NCBI RefSeq assembly: GCF_009659535.1
Contig: NZ_VJZZ01000002.1
Coordinates: 372,001-436,000 of the forward strand
Direction: 5' to 3'
DNA length: 64,000 nt
Origin: Aggregicoccus sp. 17bor-14
GTDB lineage: Bacteria; Myxococcota; Myxococcia; Myxococcales; Myxococcaceae
The position numbers were made by a program, and so were the translations under genes. Below are positions 15,135-23,892 of this stretch, in pieces. The notes below the pieces were generated by a model that searched no databases, was not told the DNA's origin, and saw nothing but the letters and a program-made list of their open reading frames with translations. Within the stretch, counting starts at the first letter, position 1. Each line of letters starts with the position of its first letter.

Positions 15135-15893
15135 ATGCACGCACACCGCTTCAACCGTTGGGGACTGCTCGGAGCACTCGCTGCGGCGGGGCTGCTCGCC
15201 GGCGCCTGCAACGGCGCCCAGGACGGCAACGGGCCGTACCCGTACCGCAACCGCGCGGGCGGCTACACGCACCACCGCCCGCGCTACAGCTCGGGTGACC
15301 CGCGCTACAACGTCACCGCGCAGCAGTCGCCCGGCAGCGTGGACCCGGTCATCCCGCAGCCCGCCACCACCACGGCGATGGAGCAGGGCACCGGCGGCAG
15401 CGGCGAGGGGAACCTCCCGGCCGTCTCGATGCGCCGCGACCCTACCGGCGGCACGGGCGCCGCCGGCACCACCGCGTCGGACCCCGCCACCTGGCGCCCG
15501 CGCGAGACGAGCCCCGAGTTCGTGCTCCAGGCGCCCGACGGCTCCTTCAAGCAGAACAACCACACCGGCGGCCCCGCGCCGCTGCTCGGCGCTCCCGCGC
15601 TTCCGGTGCCCGCGCCCCAGCCGGGCAACAGCCCGCAGGCCCTGCAGCGCCAGAGCGGCAACACCGGCCCCGAGCGCCTGCCCTCGGGCATCGGCGGCAG
15701 CGGCGCCACCGGCCCCACCCAGCCGGAGACCGGCGCGGGTGGCTCCGGGGTTCGCCAGGAGGACAACCAGACCGGCGGCAGCATGGCCGAGCCTGCCAAG
15801 AGCGGCGGCCAGGCCCAGCCGAAGGAGGGCTCCACCGGCAACACGCGGGTGCACGACCCGGACAAGCCCGGCGTGAAGGACGACTCGAAGTAA
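15135..15893 (+). CDS. Putative lipoprotein, Gly/Pro/Thr-rich, unknown function
   Basis: A 252-residue protein. The first ~28 residues form a signal sequence with LLAGAC as a good lipobox. The mature protein is low in complexity (Gly, Pro, Thr, Gln, Asn), with scattered GGSG and TGG motifs. It has no membrane segment and no recognisable domain, so it looks like an extended surface lipoprotein. The ATG at 15135 follows a purine-rich GAGGGGAGAGG ribosome binding region. An upstream in-frame start would bury the signal peptide. Confidence 0.72.
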   Translation: MHAHRFNRWGLLGALAAAGLLAGACNGAQDGNGPYPYRNRAGGYTHHRPRYSSGDPRYNVTAQQSPGSVDPVIPQPATTTAMEQGTGGSGEGNLPAVSMRRDPTGGTGAAGTTASDPATWRPRETSPEFVLQAPDGSFKQNNHTGGPAPLLGAPALPVPAPQPGNSPQALQRQSGNTGPERLPSGIGGSGATGPTQPETGAGGSGVRQEDNQTGGSMAEPAKSGGQAQPKEGSTGNTRVHDPDKPGVKDDSK

Positions 15894-15903
15894 CCCCACG
15901 GGT

Positions 15904-15933
15904 GCAACCGGGTTGCAGCTGCAGCCCGGTTGC
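15904..15933. terminator. Palindromic hairpin after lipoprotein gene
   Basis: GCAACCGGG pairs with CCCGGTTGC. The centre (15907-15930) is itself a near-perfect 24-base palindrome with a single G-T pair. Its arm ACCGGGTTGCA recurs in the hairpin at 19777. It lies between convergent genes and is probably a bidirectional terminator. Confidence 0.65.
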
Positions 15934-15990
15934 GACTCCGGAGACTCCGCACGCCGCAGTGCACCGCCTGACCGGGCGGGTGCTGCGGCG

Positions 15991-17115
15991 CTACGCGTTG
16001 CGGGGGGCGGTCATCACCTCGGTGGGGTCCTTCCCGGCAAAGGCGCTGGTGAGCCCCTCGGCGAGGGCGCGGTGCTCGGGCGTGCCCAGGGTGGCGAGCC
16101 GGTCCTCCGGCGGGTGGGCGAAGCGCGCCTCGAGCCGGGCGAGCCGCCGGTGGGCCTCGGCGATGCGCGCGCGCGGGATGCGCCCGCTCTCCACCGCGTG
16201 CACCACGGCCTCGATGGCGCGCCGCTGCACGTCCGCGCGGTGGCACACCAGGAACAGGTCCACCCCGGCCAGCGTGCCCTGCACCGCCGCCTCCTCGACG
16301 GAGTAGTGGTCCGCGATCGCCTTCATCTCCAGGTCGTCGCTCACCAGCACGCCGTCGAAGCCCAGCTCGCGGCGCAGCAGCCCGTCCAGCACGCGCGCGC
16401 TCATGGTGGCGGGCACCCCGGGCTCGATCGCATCGAAGAGCACGTGCGCCGTCATCAGCGAGGAGAGCCCCGCGGCGGCAAAGGCGCGGAAGGGCACCAG
16501 CTCCACCGCGCGCAGCCGCTCGAGGTCGTGCGGCAGCCGCGGCAGCGTGAGGTGGCTGTCCGTGGTGGTGTCCCCGTGGCCGGGGAAGTGCTTGCCGCAG
16601 CTCGCCACGCCGCCCGCCTCGAGCCCGCGCGCGAGCGCCACGCCCAGCCGCCCCACCTCGGCGGGGTCGCGGCTGAAGGCGCGGTCGCCGATGACCGGGT
16701 TCTTCGGGTTGGTGTCCACGTCCAGCACCGGGGCGAAGTCCCAGTCGAAGCCCACCGCGCGCAGCTCGTGCGCGAGCAGCCGCCCTGCGCGCTCCACGCG
16801 CCCCGCGTCCCCGTCCGCGCCCAGCTCGCGCATCGGCGGCAGCGCCGTGAAGGGCGCGCCGCGCAGGCGCGCCACGCGGCCCCCCTCCTGATCCACCGAG
16901 AGGATGAAGGGGCGGCGCGCGCGCTCCTTCAGCTCGCGGCACAGCGCCGCCGTGGCCGCCGGCTGTCCCTCGCTCACGTTGCGCTTGAAGAGGATGGCGC
17001 CGAACACCCCCTCGTCCATGAGGCGCCCGAGCTCCTCGTCGATGCGCAGGCCGGGAAAGCCCACCATGAAGAGGCGGGCGCAGTCGCGAAACAGGGCGGA
17101 GGCGGCAGAGGGCAT
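15991..17115 (-). CDS. nagZ: Glycoside hydrolase family 3 beta-N-acetylhexosaminidase (NagZ-type)
   Basis: A 374-residue single-domain GH3 enzyme of NagZ length. The signature SVDQEGGRVARL (73-84), KHFPGHGDTTTDSH (175-188; His/Asp general acid-base loop) and VSDDLEMKAI (catalytic Asp260 or 261) are all present. It removes N-acetylglucosamine from anhydromuropeptides in cell-wall recycling. No signal peptide is seen, which agrees with a cytoplasmic recycling role. The ATG at 17115 gives MPSAASALFRDCARLFMVGFPG, close to the family N-terminus. No other recycling gene is adjacent. Confidence 0.9.
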   Translation of the reverse strand: MPSAASALFRDCARLFMVGFPGLRIDEELGRLMDEGVFGAILFKRNVSEGQPAATAALCRELKERARRPFILSVDQEGGRVARLRGAPFTALPPMRELGADGDAGRVERAGRLLAHELRAVGFDWDFAPVLDVDTNPKNPVIGDRAFSRDPAEVGRLGVALARGLEAGGVASCGKHFPGHGDTTTDSHLTLPRLPHDLERLRAVELVPFRAFAAAGLSSLMTAHVLFDAIEPGVPATMSARVLDGLLRRELGFDGVLVSDDLEMKAIADHYSVEEAAVQGTLAGVDLFLVCHRADVQRRAIEAVVHAVESGRIPRARIAEAHRRLARLEARFAHPPEDRLATLGTPEHRALAEGLTSAFAGKDPTEVMTAPRNA

Positions 17116-17299
17116 GAGGGCGACTCTCGCACGCGGCCCCGGCCCACCGAAGCGCGCCGTGGAGCCGCTGCCGCGCTGCGTCCACGACTGCCCGCTTGCT
17201 CCTGCCGGGGGCCATCGAGTGGTCCCAACCCCTCGTCATCACAAGGATTACAGTGAGGGGCTAGCAGGCCTACATGCGGCCGCTGCAGGCTCTCTCGCC

Positions 17300-17812
17300 A
17301 TGAACAACCGACTCCGCCTCTTCGCAGCTGTCGTGGTTCTCGGCTCCAGCGCCGCCCTGGCACAGGTCTCCGTGGACGTGCGCCTGCCCAGCATCCACTT
17401 CGCGGTCCGCCCCCCCGTGGTCACGGTGGAGCCGGGCGTGCAGGTCGTCGAGGACTGCGACGACGAGGTCTACTACGTCAACGAGTACTACTACGTGCGC
17501 CAGGGGCCGAACTGGTACCGCACGCGCGACCACCGCGGGCACTGGGTGCGCGTGGAGGAGCGCTACGTGCCGGTGACGGTGGTGCGCGCGCCTCCGGGCA
17601 AGTATCGCCGCTACCACCACCGCGACGAGCGCGAGGTGCGCGTGATCCGCGAGGAGCCTCGCCGCGAGGTGAAGACCGTGTACGTGCGCCAGGAGCGCGA
17701 GCCCGTGCGCAAGGTGGTCTACGTGGAGGAGCGCCGCGGTGACGACCGCCGCGACGACGACCGCGACGACCACCACGACCACGGCAAGCACAAGGGCCAC
17801 GGCAAGCACTAG
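17300..17812 (+). CDS. Exported basic protein, unknown function
   Basis: A 170-residue protein. A clear signal peptide (residues 1-22, cut after AALAQ) is followed by VSVDVRLPSIHFAVRPP and a Tyr-rich segment (EVYYVNEYYYVRQGPNWYRTRDHRGHWVRVEERYVPV). The remainder is highly charged (Arg, Glu, Asp) and ends in a His/Asp/Lys-rich tail, DDHHDHGKHKGHGKH, which could bind metal. The Tyr/Trp segment resembles those of small periplasmic YXWV-type proteins in Proteobacteria, but no named domain is assigned. Confidence 0.72.
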   Translation: MNNRLRLFAAVVVLGSSAALAQVSVDVRLPSIHFAVRPPVVTVEPGVQVVEDCDDEVYYVNEYYYVRQGPNWYRTRDHRGHWVRVEERYVPVTVVRAPPGKYRRYHHRDEREVRVIREEPRREVKTVYVRQEREPVRKVVYVEERRGDDRRDDDRDDHHDHGKHKGHGKH

Positions 17813-17830
17813 CCGCAGCAGGGCCCGCGC

Positions 17831-18373
17831 CTACCAGCTCACCGCGTAGGCGCAGGCCTCGTCGCCGCGCTTGCGGCAGTCGCCCGGCGCGTGCTCCACG
17901 CGCACGCGCAGCGAGTGCAGGGGGCGGCTCTTCTCGGCGACCGCCTCCACCAGCCCCAGGTCGAAGTCGCAGGGGTAGGGATTCACGCACACCATGCGGC
18001 CGCTGCGCGGGCCCGTGCGCTCGAAGCGGTAGTGGCCGATGTCCCCGTTGCGGTGGTTCGTCTCGTAGGCCACCTGCAGGGCCTGCAGCGCCTCCTCGAT
18101 GGCGCCGGGCGCCGTGCGCGGGAAGACGGCCCACTCGGGCACCTTGCGCCCGATGGCGCGCACCGTGCTCGGCCCGATGCGCTCGAAGATGTTGCGGAAC
18201 ACGTCCAGCACCGGCTGCTGCGCGTACCAGCGGTGGGGCTCCATCGGCGTCAGCCCCTGCTCGGCGAGCAGCTCCAGCGCCCGCACGCGGTTGTTCTCCA
18301 TGCCCCCGACGATGGCGAGCACCGACTGGCCCAACACCTCGGCTGTGCTCGAGAACGCCCTGTACTGCGCCAT
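17831..18373 (-). CDS. Conserved hypothetical, V4R/4VR-like sensor domain
   Basis: A 180-residue soluble protein. The C-terminal GDCRKRGDEACAYAVSW resembles the Cys-containing end of 4-vinyl-reductase (V4R) and heme-NO-binding-like sensor domains (typically CRxxGDxxCxFxVxW). The body has alternating helices and strands of about the right size for one such domain. It may sense a small ligand or metal; this is inference from the C-terminal motif only. Myxobacteria carry many paralogous proteins of this size. The ATG at 18373 is followed by a normal N-terminus. No functional partner is apparent next to it. Confidence 0.6.
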   Translation of the reverse strand: MAQYRAFSSTAEVLGQSVLAIVGGMENNRVRALELLAEQGLTPMEPHRWYAQQPVLDVFRNIFERIGPSTVRAIGRKVPEWAVFPRTAPGAIEEALQALQVAYETNHRNGDIGHYRFERTGPRSGRMVCVNPYPCDFDLGLVEAVAEKSRPLHSLRVRVEHAPGDCRKRGDEACAYAVSW

Positions 18374-18525
18374 GTCCGCTCCTGACCTCCGGTAGGTCGA
18401 GCCCCTCCAGCCCGTACTCCTATAGCGCCGCTCGCGCGGTGCCTGGACGAAACGCGCGCGCGCAGGCTCGCCGCACGCAGGGCAGCCAGCCACGTGCACT
18501 CCCGCGCCCGCCGGGGGCCGCGTGC

Positions 18526-18531
18526 TATGGC
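18526..18531 (+). promoter_or_regulatory. Extended -10-like element TGC-TATGGC
   Basis: GTGCTATGGC with a 10-base gap to ATG 18542. The geometry matches the other TAnnnT sites and supports 18542 over ATG 18527, which would lie inside the element. Confidence 0.35.
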
Positions 18532-18541
18532 TGAGCGCGCC

Positions 18542-19741
18542 ATGAGCCCCACCGAGCGCCTCTACTTCGAAGATTCCTTCCTCCTCCGGTTCACCGCGCG
18601 CGTCGTGGCGCACGGGGCGTGGCAGGGCGCGCCCTCGCTGGTGCTGGACCGCACCGCCTTCTACCCGGAGGCGGGCGGCCAGATGGCGGACCGCGGCGTG
18701 CTCGGGGGCCAGGCGCTCGCGGACGTGCAGGTGGACGACGCCGGGGTGGTGCACCACGTGCTCGCGCCCGGCGCCGCGCTGCCCGCGGTGGGCGAGGCCC
18801 TGGAGGGCGCGGTGGACTGGGCGCGGCGGCGCGCGCACATGAGCCTGCACACCGGCCAGCACATGCTCAGCCGCGCGCTGGAGGACGTGGCCGGGGCGCA
18901 CACCGTGTCCTCGCGGCTCGGCGAGACGCTGTGCACCATCGACGTGGACCTGGAGGCGCTGCCCGAGGCGCAGGTGCAGGAGGCCGAGGCGCGGGTGAAC
19001 GCGGTCATCGACCAGGACGTGCCCATCCGCGCCTTCTTTCCCACGCCCGAGGAGCTCTCGCGCCTGCCGCTGCGGCGCGCGCCGAAAGTGAGCGAGAACA
19101 TCCGCGTGCTGCAGATCGGCGACTTCGACGTGTCGCCCTGCGGCGGCACGCACTGCACGCGCTCGGGCCAGGTGGGGCTGGTGCGGGTGCTGGGCGTGGA
19201 GCGCAACAAGGGCCGCGCGCGCGTGCTCTTCGACGCGGGGCCCCGCGCGCGCGCCGGGCTCTGGAGCGAGGTCGGCGTGCTGCGCGGGCTCGCGCGCGAC
19301 TTCACCTGCGGCCCGCTCGAGGTGCCGGCGGCCGTGGACAAGCTGCGGCGCGAGCTGACGGACGCGCGCGAGGCGCTGGGGCTCGTGCGCGCGCGGCTCG
19401 CCGAGGCGGCCGCCGCGGAGCTGCTGCAGCAGCTGCAGGCTTCCCCCGAGCGGCGCTGCGTGGGCGTGCTGGACGGGGGCGCGGAGCTGCTGCGCGCGGT
19501 GGCCGCGCGCCTCGGCTCACAGGAGCGCGCGGTGGTGCTGCTCGCCGGGCGCACGCCCGAGGGGCTCGCGGTGCTGGTGGCGCGCGGGCCGGGCTCGGAC
19601 TTCGCGTGCGGCGCCTTCCTCAAGCGCGCCGCGGAGGCTGCCGGCGGCCGCGGTGGGGGGCGCCCGGAGGCTGCCGAGGGGCGCCTGCCCGCGGGCACCG
19701 ACTGGCCCGCGCTCGTGTCGCGGTTGCTCGGCGCGAGCTAG
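18542..19741 (+). CDS. Alanyl-tRNA editing protein, AlaX-L type
   Basis: A 399-residue trans-editing enzyme that hydrolyses mischarged Ser- or Gly-tRNA(Ala). FYPEAGGQMADRG (40-52) and the zinc-site motifs HTGQH (H103, H107) and CGGTHC (C200, H204) are those of the AlaRS editing domain. The C-terminal ~150 residues carry a helical stretch and a DHHA1-type domain (ending FACGAFLKRAAEAAGGRGGGRPEAAEG), so this is the long AlaX class and not a short AlaX. ATG 18542 gives MSPTERLYFEDSF, the usual start; ATG 18527 is an alternative. The gene ends at a strong hairpin shared with the convergent Ig-repeat gene. Confidence 0.9.
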   Translation: MSPTERLYFEDSFLLRFTARVVAHGAWQGAPSLVLDRTAFYPEAGGQMADRGVLGGQALADVQVDDAGVVHHVLAPGAALPAVGEALEGAVDWARRRAHMSLHTGQHMLSRALEDVAGAHTVSSRLGETLCTIDVDLEALPEAQVQEAEARVNAVIDQDVPIRAFFPTPEELSRLPLRRAPKVSENIRVLQIGDFDVSPCGGTHCTRSGQVGLVRVLGVERNKGRARVLFDAGPRARAGLWSEVGVLRGLARDFTCGPLEVPAAVDKLRRELTDAREALGLVRARLAEAAAAELLQQLQASPERRCVGVLDGGAELLRAVAARLGSQERAVVLLAGRTPEGLAVLVARGPGSDFACGAFLKRAAEAAGGRGGGRPEAAEGRLPAGTDWPALVSRLLGAS

Positions 19742-19776
19742 AGCGGTGGAGACCGTGCTCGCGCCGCCCAAACGAA

Positions 19777-19807
19777 ACCGGGTTGCATCTGGAAGATGCA
19801 ACCCGGT
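19777..19807. terminator. 14-bp perfect hairpin between convergent genes
   Basis: ACCGGGTTGCATCT and its exact complement flank a 3-base loop (GGA). It lies 36 bases after the AlaX stop and 27 bases from the stop of the convergent Ig-repeat gene. It is a bidirectional terminator candidate; the arm shares 11 bases with the hairpin at 15904. Confidence 0.8.
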
Positions 19808-19833
19808 CGGGTAAAACGCTGACTGCGTGGTGA

Positions 19834-22758
19834 CTACGCCGTGCGACGGCGGCGGCGAATCATCAGCGCGAGCGCACCGAGGCCGAGCACCTGCAGCCCG
19901 CCCTGGGTGTCACCCGTCTGGGAGCAGCCCCCGCCCTTCGCCGGCGTGGTCGGCGTCGTCGGCGTGCTCGGAGTGGTCGGCGTCACCGGAGCCGCGCTCA
20001 CGGTGAGGGTGCGCTCGAGGCTCGCCGTCTGCTCGCCGTCCTTCGCATTCACCTTCACGGTGAAGGTGCCCGTCTGGGAGGGCGTGCCGGAGAGCACGAA
20101 GTCGCCGGCCTCCTCGCGCAGCTGCATCCCGGCGGGCAGCGTGCCCGTGGAGCTCCAGGTGCGCGGGGTGACGCCGCCGGTGGCGGTGAAGTGCACGGCC
20201 GCGTACGCGCTGCCCTGCTGGGCGGCCGGCAGCGAGGCCGGCGCGCCGAGCTGCAACTTCGCGCGCACGTGCACGACGGCGTCCATCGTGCTGGACAGGC
20301 CGTTCGCGTCCGTCACGGTGAGGCCCTCGAGCGTCACGTCGCCCGCCTGCGAGGCGCTGCCCTCGAGCACGAAGGCGCCGTCCTGCTGGGTGAGGGTGAG
20401 GCCCGCGGGCAGGCTGCCCGCGAAGCTCCAGGTGAAGGGCGCCGTACCGCCGGAGACGGTGAAGCTGCCCGTGTACGGAGCCCCCAGGATGGCCACGAGC
20501 GAGTCGGGCGTCTGGATGGAGGGGACGGAGAGCACCACCAGCTCGAGGGCCGCGTGCGTGGACACGCCGCGCGCGTCCGTCACCATCACGCTGTCGAGCG
20601 CGAAGGTGCCTGCCTGGGTGGGCACGCCGGAGAGCACGCCCGTGTCCGCGGCGAGCTGCAGGCCGGGCACGGGGGCCGCGCCCTCGAAGCTCCAGGTGTA
20701 GGGCCCGGTGCCGCCGCTCGCCGAGAGCGTGGCCGTGTAGGGCCGGCCGATGACGGCGACGGGCAGCTCGCCCGCCGTCTCCACCACCGGGGCCTCCACG
20801 GCCTCGATCGTGTACGCGGCCAGGGCCTGGGCGCCGTTCGCGTCGCGCACGCTGGCCTGCAGCTCGAAGGTGCCCACGGCCTGGGGCACGCCGCCCAGGG
20901 AGAGCACGCTGCTGGCCTCGCTCACCGTGAGCCAGCTGTCTTCCGGGTAGTTGACGCCGACCGAGACCGGCGCGGTGCCACCCAGGGCCTGGAGCTGTGC
21001 CTGGTACTCACGGCCCACCACCGCGAGCGGCAGGGTGGACGGCGTGAGCGAGGGGAAGGCGGCCACGCGCAGGCTCAGCGCCTGCTCCGTGTGGCGCCCG
21101 TCCGCGTCGGTGAGCTGGAAGGTCAGGGCGTAGGTGCCCGGGGCGGTGGGGGCGCCCACCAGCGCCTCGCGCTCGAAGGCGACGCCCTCGGGCAGCGCGC
21201 CGTCCTTCAGCGCGAGCGTGGTCAGGCCGGTGCCGTACTCGCCGAGGACGGGCTGCGCGTAGTTCACGCTCACGGTGGCGCCCGGCAGCTCGTGGGTGAG
21301 GAACTCCGGGGCGGCCATGGCGCGCACGTCCGCCACGGCGACGAAGCCATCCGAGCCCACGGCCACCACCTTCTCGGCACTCGCGGCGATTGCCGGCAGC
21401 GCCGCGTTGGTGCCCATCTCCACCGGGGTCCAGCCGTAGCCGGCCGAGGACACGTAAAGGGGCTGCGTCCCCGGCGACGCGAGCACGAAGCGGTCCGCGG
21501 CGAAGGTCAGCGTGGCGCCTCCGGCGTTGGGGCTGCCCACGCCGCTCGCCCAGGTGAGCCCCACGTCCTCGGAGACGAGCGGCGCAGCACTCGTGTCGAG
21601 GATGCCCACGAGGCGGCCGTGGCCCGCGACGAGCTGCGTGATGAGCCCCGCGGGCGCGGCGGGCACTTCGGTCCAGGTGAGCGCATCGGAAGAGCGCAGC
21701 ACGACGCCGTGCGGCGAGTTGGTCACCGGGTCCGTGCCGCTGCCGGTCACGACGAAGGTGCCATTCAGCTCGGCCACGGCCAGCAGGTTCGCGGTCACGG
21801 GGACGGTGGTCGGGGTCCAGGTGAGGCCGTCCGGCGAGGTGAGCACCAGGCCCTGGGCGCCCACGACGACGAACTGCCCGGCGGCGAAGGTGGCGTTGAA
21901 GAGGGCGCGGTTCTGCGCGTCCGTATAGGTGTTGGTCCAGCTCGCGCCGTCCGGCGAGCTGTAGAGCGCCGAGCTGCCGTTGGAGAAGCCCACGAACTGC
22001 CCGGCGCCGCGCACCAGCCGGCTGAAGGTCACGGGCGCGGCGGGCTGCAGCGTCCAGGTGCTCGCGTCGGTGGAGGTGAGCACGCCGTAGGGGCCCGCGG
22101 CGAGGAAGGCGCCATCGCCGGCGGCGACCACGCCGAGATCGCTGTTGTCGCCGTTGCGCACGGCCGGCCTGCTCGCAGGCGCGTACCAGTGCGAGAAGGT
22201 GCTGCGGGGCGCCTCGCCCACGCGCAGCTCCTTCACTACCGGGGTGCTGAAGCTGACGCCCTGGTAGCCCTCGGGCGTGCCCGCGTCCGCATCCGCCGGG
22301 ACGTAGTCACGGCTCGTCACGAGGTAGCCGAGCGCGTAGCGGCCGCTCGTCCCCGCCGGCACGTCCAGCTGGAAGGTGGCGCGCGCGGCGCTCTCGCCCG
22401 AGACCACCCGGTGCACCGCGGAGAGGCAGTGCCAGGCGGAGCCCGCGCGCGGCTGGCTCTGCTCGGCGAGCGCGGAGAGCTCCGGCTCCGGCGTGCCGTC
22501 CTGCTGCACGCCGTCGCCGAAGGCGTAGGTGGCGGCGGGAGCGGGCCACGCCTCGGGCAGCGACACGCAGGCGATGCCCTGCGCGTCGCGGCTGCTCGGG
22601 GTCGAGGGCGCGGGCGGATAGCGCGCGTCGAAGGCCACCTGCACGTCCACCGGGACGCGGGTGCCTGCGGCGCTCTGCGCCTCGTGGCTGACGAAGAAGT
22701 CTACGGAGCAGGCGAGGCTGCAGGAGAGCAGCCCGACCAGGGGGAGGACACGACGCAT
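19834..22758 (-). CDS. Large secreted Ig-repeat protein with MYXO-CTERM anchor
   Basis: A 974-residue exported protein. The N-terminus MRRVLPLVGLLSCSLAC is a signal sequence with a possible lipobox Cys. Residues ~190-500 contain repeated short blades of the type 'xFVxxGxxGxVxTSxDGxxWT', like the photosystem-stability/BNR sialidase-type propeller repeats. From ~530 to ~930 come five putative-Ig (He_PIG-like) repeats with 'LPxGLxLxxxxGxLSGTPxxxGTFxxxVxVTDAxG' patterns. A Pro/Thr spacer then leads to a MYXO-CTERM tail: GGGCSQTGDTQGG, a hydrophobic helix and RRRRR. It should be displayed on the cell surface, possibly as an adhesin or a carrier of glycan contacts. Confidence 0.85.
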   Translation of the reverse strand: MRRVLPLVGLLSCSLACSVDFFVSHEAQSAAGTRVPVDVQVAFDARYPPAPSTPSSRDAQGIACVSLPEAWPAPAATYAFGDGVQQDGTPEPELSALAEQSQPRAGSAWHCLSAVHRVVSGESAARATFQLDVPAGTSGRYALGYLVTSRDYVPADADAGTPEGYQGVSFSTPVVKELRVGEAPRSTFSHWYAPASRPAVRNGDNSDLGVVAAGDGAFLAAGPYGVLTSTDASTWTLQPAAPVTFSRLVRGAGQFVGFSNGSSALYSSPDGASWTNTYTDAQNRALFNATFAAGQFVVVGAQGLVLTSPDGLTWTPTTVPVTANLLAVAELNGTFVVTGSGTDPVTNSPHGVVLRSSDALTWTEVPAAPAGLITQLVAGHGRLVGILDTSAAPLVSEDVGLTWASGVGSPNAGGATLTFAADRFVLASPGTQPLYVSSAGYGWTPVEMGTNAALPAIAASAEKVVAVGSDGFVAVADVRAMAAPEFLTHELPGATVSVNYAQPVLGEYGTGLTTLALKDGALPEGVAFEREALVGAPTAPGTYALTFQLTDADGRHTEQALSLRVAAFPSLTPSTLPLAVVGREYQAQLQALGGTAPVSVGVNYPEDSWLTVSEASSVLSLGGVPQAVGTFELQASVRDANGAQALAAYTIEAVEAPVVETAGELPVAVIGRPYTATLSASGGTGPYTWSFEGAAPVPGLQLAADTGVLSGVPTQAGTFALDSVMVTDARGVSTHAALELVVLSVPSIQTPDSLVAILGAPYTGSFTVSGGTAPFTWSFAGSLPAGLTLTQQDGAFVLEGSASQAGDVTLEGLTVTDANGLSSTMDAVVHVRAKLQLGAPASLPAAQQGSAYAAVHFTATGGVTPRTWSSTGTLPAGMQLREEAGDFVLSGTPSQTGTFTVKVNAKDGEQTASLERTLTVSAAPVTPTTPSTPTTPTTPAKGGGCSQTGDTQGGLQVLGLGALALMIRRRRRTA

Positions 22759-22792
22759 GAGGACCGCCAGGGGAGGGGGGAGGCGGGCGGAG

Positions 22793-22830
22793 GTGTATTG
22801 TAATTTTCCAGTATTGGTCAATCTGCGGGG
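22793..22830 (-). promoter_or_regulatory. AT-rich promoter patch upstream of Ig-repeat gene
   Basis: A stretch around 22796-22826 is about 65% A+T in an otherwise very GC-rich region. On the minus strand it reads TTGACC, 13 bases, then TACAAT. The spacing is too short for a standard sigma-70 pair, so the exact boxes are uncertain, but this is the likely promoter zone for the minus-strand gene. Confidence 0.4.
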
Positions 22831-22885
22831 AGGTGGGCCGAGGTGGGTCGCCGCTCGCGCCTCGAGGCACGGAGTAGAACGCGGC

Positions 22886-23827
22886 ATGCTTCCCGAGAGC
22901 GCTGCCCCCGCCGTCCCTGCGGCTCCCGTCTCCCGTCCGCGAGTCTGGCCGTCGCTGCTCAGCTACCTGCTGCTCATGGTGGGGATGCTGGTCGGCTCGG
23001 CGCTGTTCTTCGGAGCCTGGCTCGCAGCGCAGGCCGCCTCGGCGTACGTCGCGGGGCAGAGCCACGACCAGGTGCTCGCGCAGCTGAGAGAGCAGGGCAT
23101 GTCGGTGGCCGCCCTGCCGCTCGTGATGGCGCTGAGCTCCCTGGTCACGGTCCTCGTGCAGCTCGCCTGCGCGCTGCTCCCCGCCGCGCTGTCCCCGACG
23201 CCGTGGCGCGAGCGGCTGGGCCTGGTTCCGGCCGGTCGCCCGAAGCCTGGCGCCCTGGGGGTGGCCTGCGTGGGCATCCTGTCGCTCGGGTGGACGATGA
23301 GCTGCGTGGCCTCCCTGCTCGGAGCGCGAAGGGAAGGCGGCCCGCTGGAGATGTTGGAGGCGCTCGCGAGGCGTGCCTCGACCGGGGAGTTCCTGCTGAT
23401 GCTCGTGGTGATGGCCGCGGGCGCGGGCCTCGCCGAGGAGCTGTTCTTCCGCGGCTACCTGCAGACCCGCCTCGTGGCGCGCTGGGGCCGGGGGGTGGGG
23501 ATCGGCCTCACGGCGCTCCTCTTCGGGCTCATGCACCTCAATCCCCTGCACGCGGTGCTGGCCACGGGCGTGGGCGCCTTCCTCGGCTGGGTGCGCGAGC
23601 GCAGCGGCAGCGTCCACGCGGGGATCGTGGCGCACGCGGTGAACAACGCGGTGGCCTTCGCAACCTCCCGGACCTGGTCCGCCTCGACCCCGTCGCGCGA
23701 GAGCCTCGCGTGGGGGCTGCTCGTGTACGGGGGCATCTTCGGCGCCTGCCTCCTCTTCCTGCGGCGCGCGCGGTGGACGGAGCCCTCCGCGCCCCGCGCG
23801 CCACTGCCCGACGTCGCGGGCGGGTAG
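22886..23827 (+). CDS. CPBP family intramembrane metalloprotease/abortive-infection-like protein
   Basis: A 313-residue membrane protein with about eight hydrophobic segments. The CPBP/Rce1-like motifs are complete: EELFFRG (E184, E185, R189), FGLMHLNP (H217) and HAVNN (H250, N254). Family members cleave prenylated or membrane substrates or act in bacteriocin immunity; the substrate here is unknown. The start ATG 22886 is the first in frame that precedes the first membrane helix. It is divergent from the Ig-repeat gene. A GC-rich hairpin follows the stop codon. Confidence 0.87.
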   Translation: MLPESAAPAVPAAPVSRPRVWPSLLSYLLLMVGMLVGSALFFGAWLAAQAASAYVAGQSHDQVLAQLREQGMSVAALPLVMALSSLVTVLVQLACALLPAALSPTPWRERLGLVPAGRPKPGALGVACVGILSLGWTMSCVASLLGARREGGPLEMLEALARRASTGEFLLMLVVMAAGAGLAEELFFRGYLQTRLVARWGRGVGIGLTALLFGLMHLNPLHAVLATGVGAFLGWVRERSGSVHAGIVAHAVNNAVAFATSRTWSASTPSRESLAWGLLVYGGIFGACLLFLRRARWTEPSAPRAPLPDVAGG

Positions 23828-23828
23828 A

Positions 23829-23847
23829 CGCCGGGAAGGGCCCGGCG
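23829..23847 (+). terminator. 7-bp GC hairpin after CPBP gene
   Basis: CGCCGGG pairs with CCCGGCG over a 5-base loop, one base after the stop codon. It has no T-run. Confidence 0.45.
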
Positions 23848-23892
23848 TACTGCCCGGGACGCGTTCCCTGCTGCCCTCCGGAGGTCTGCACC

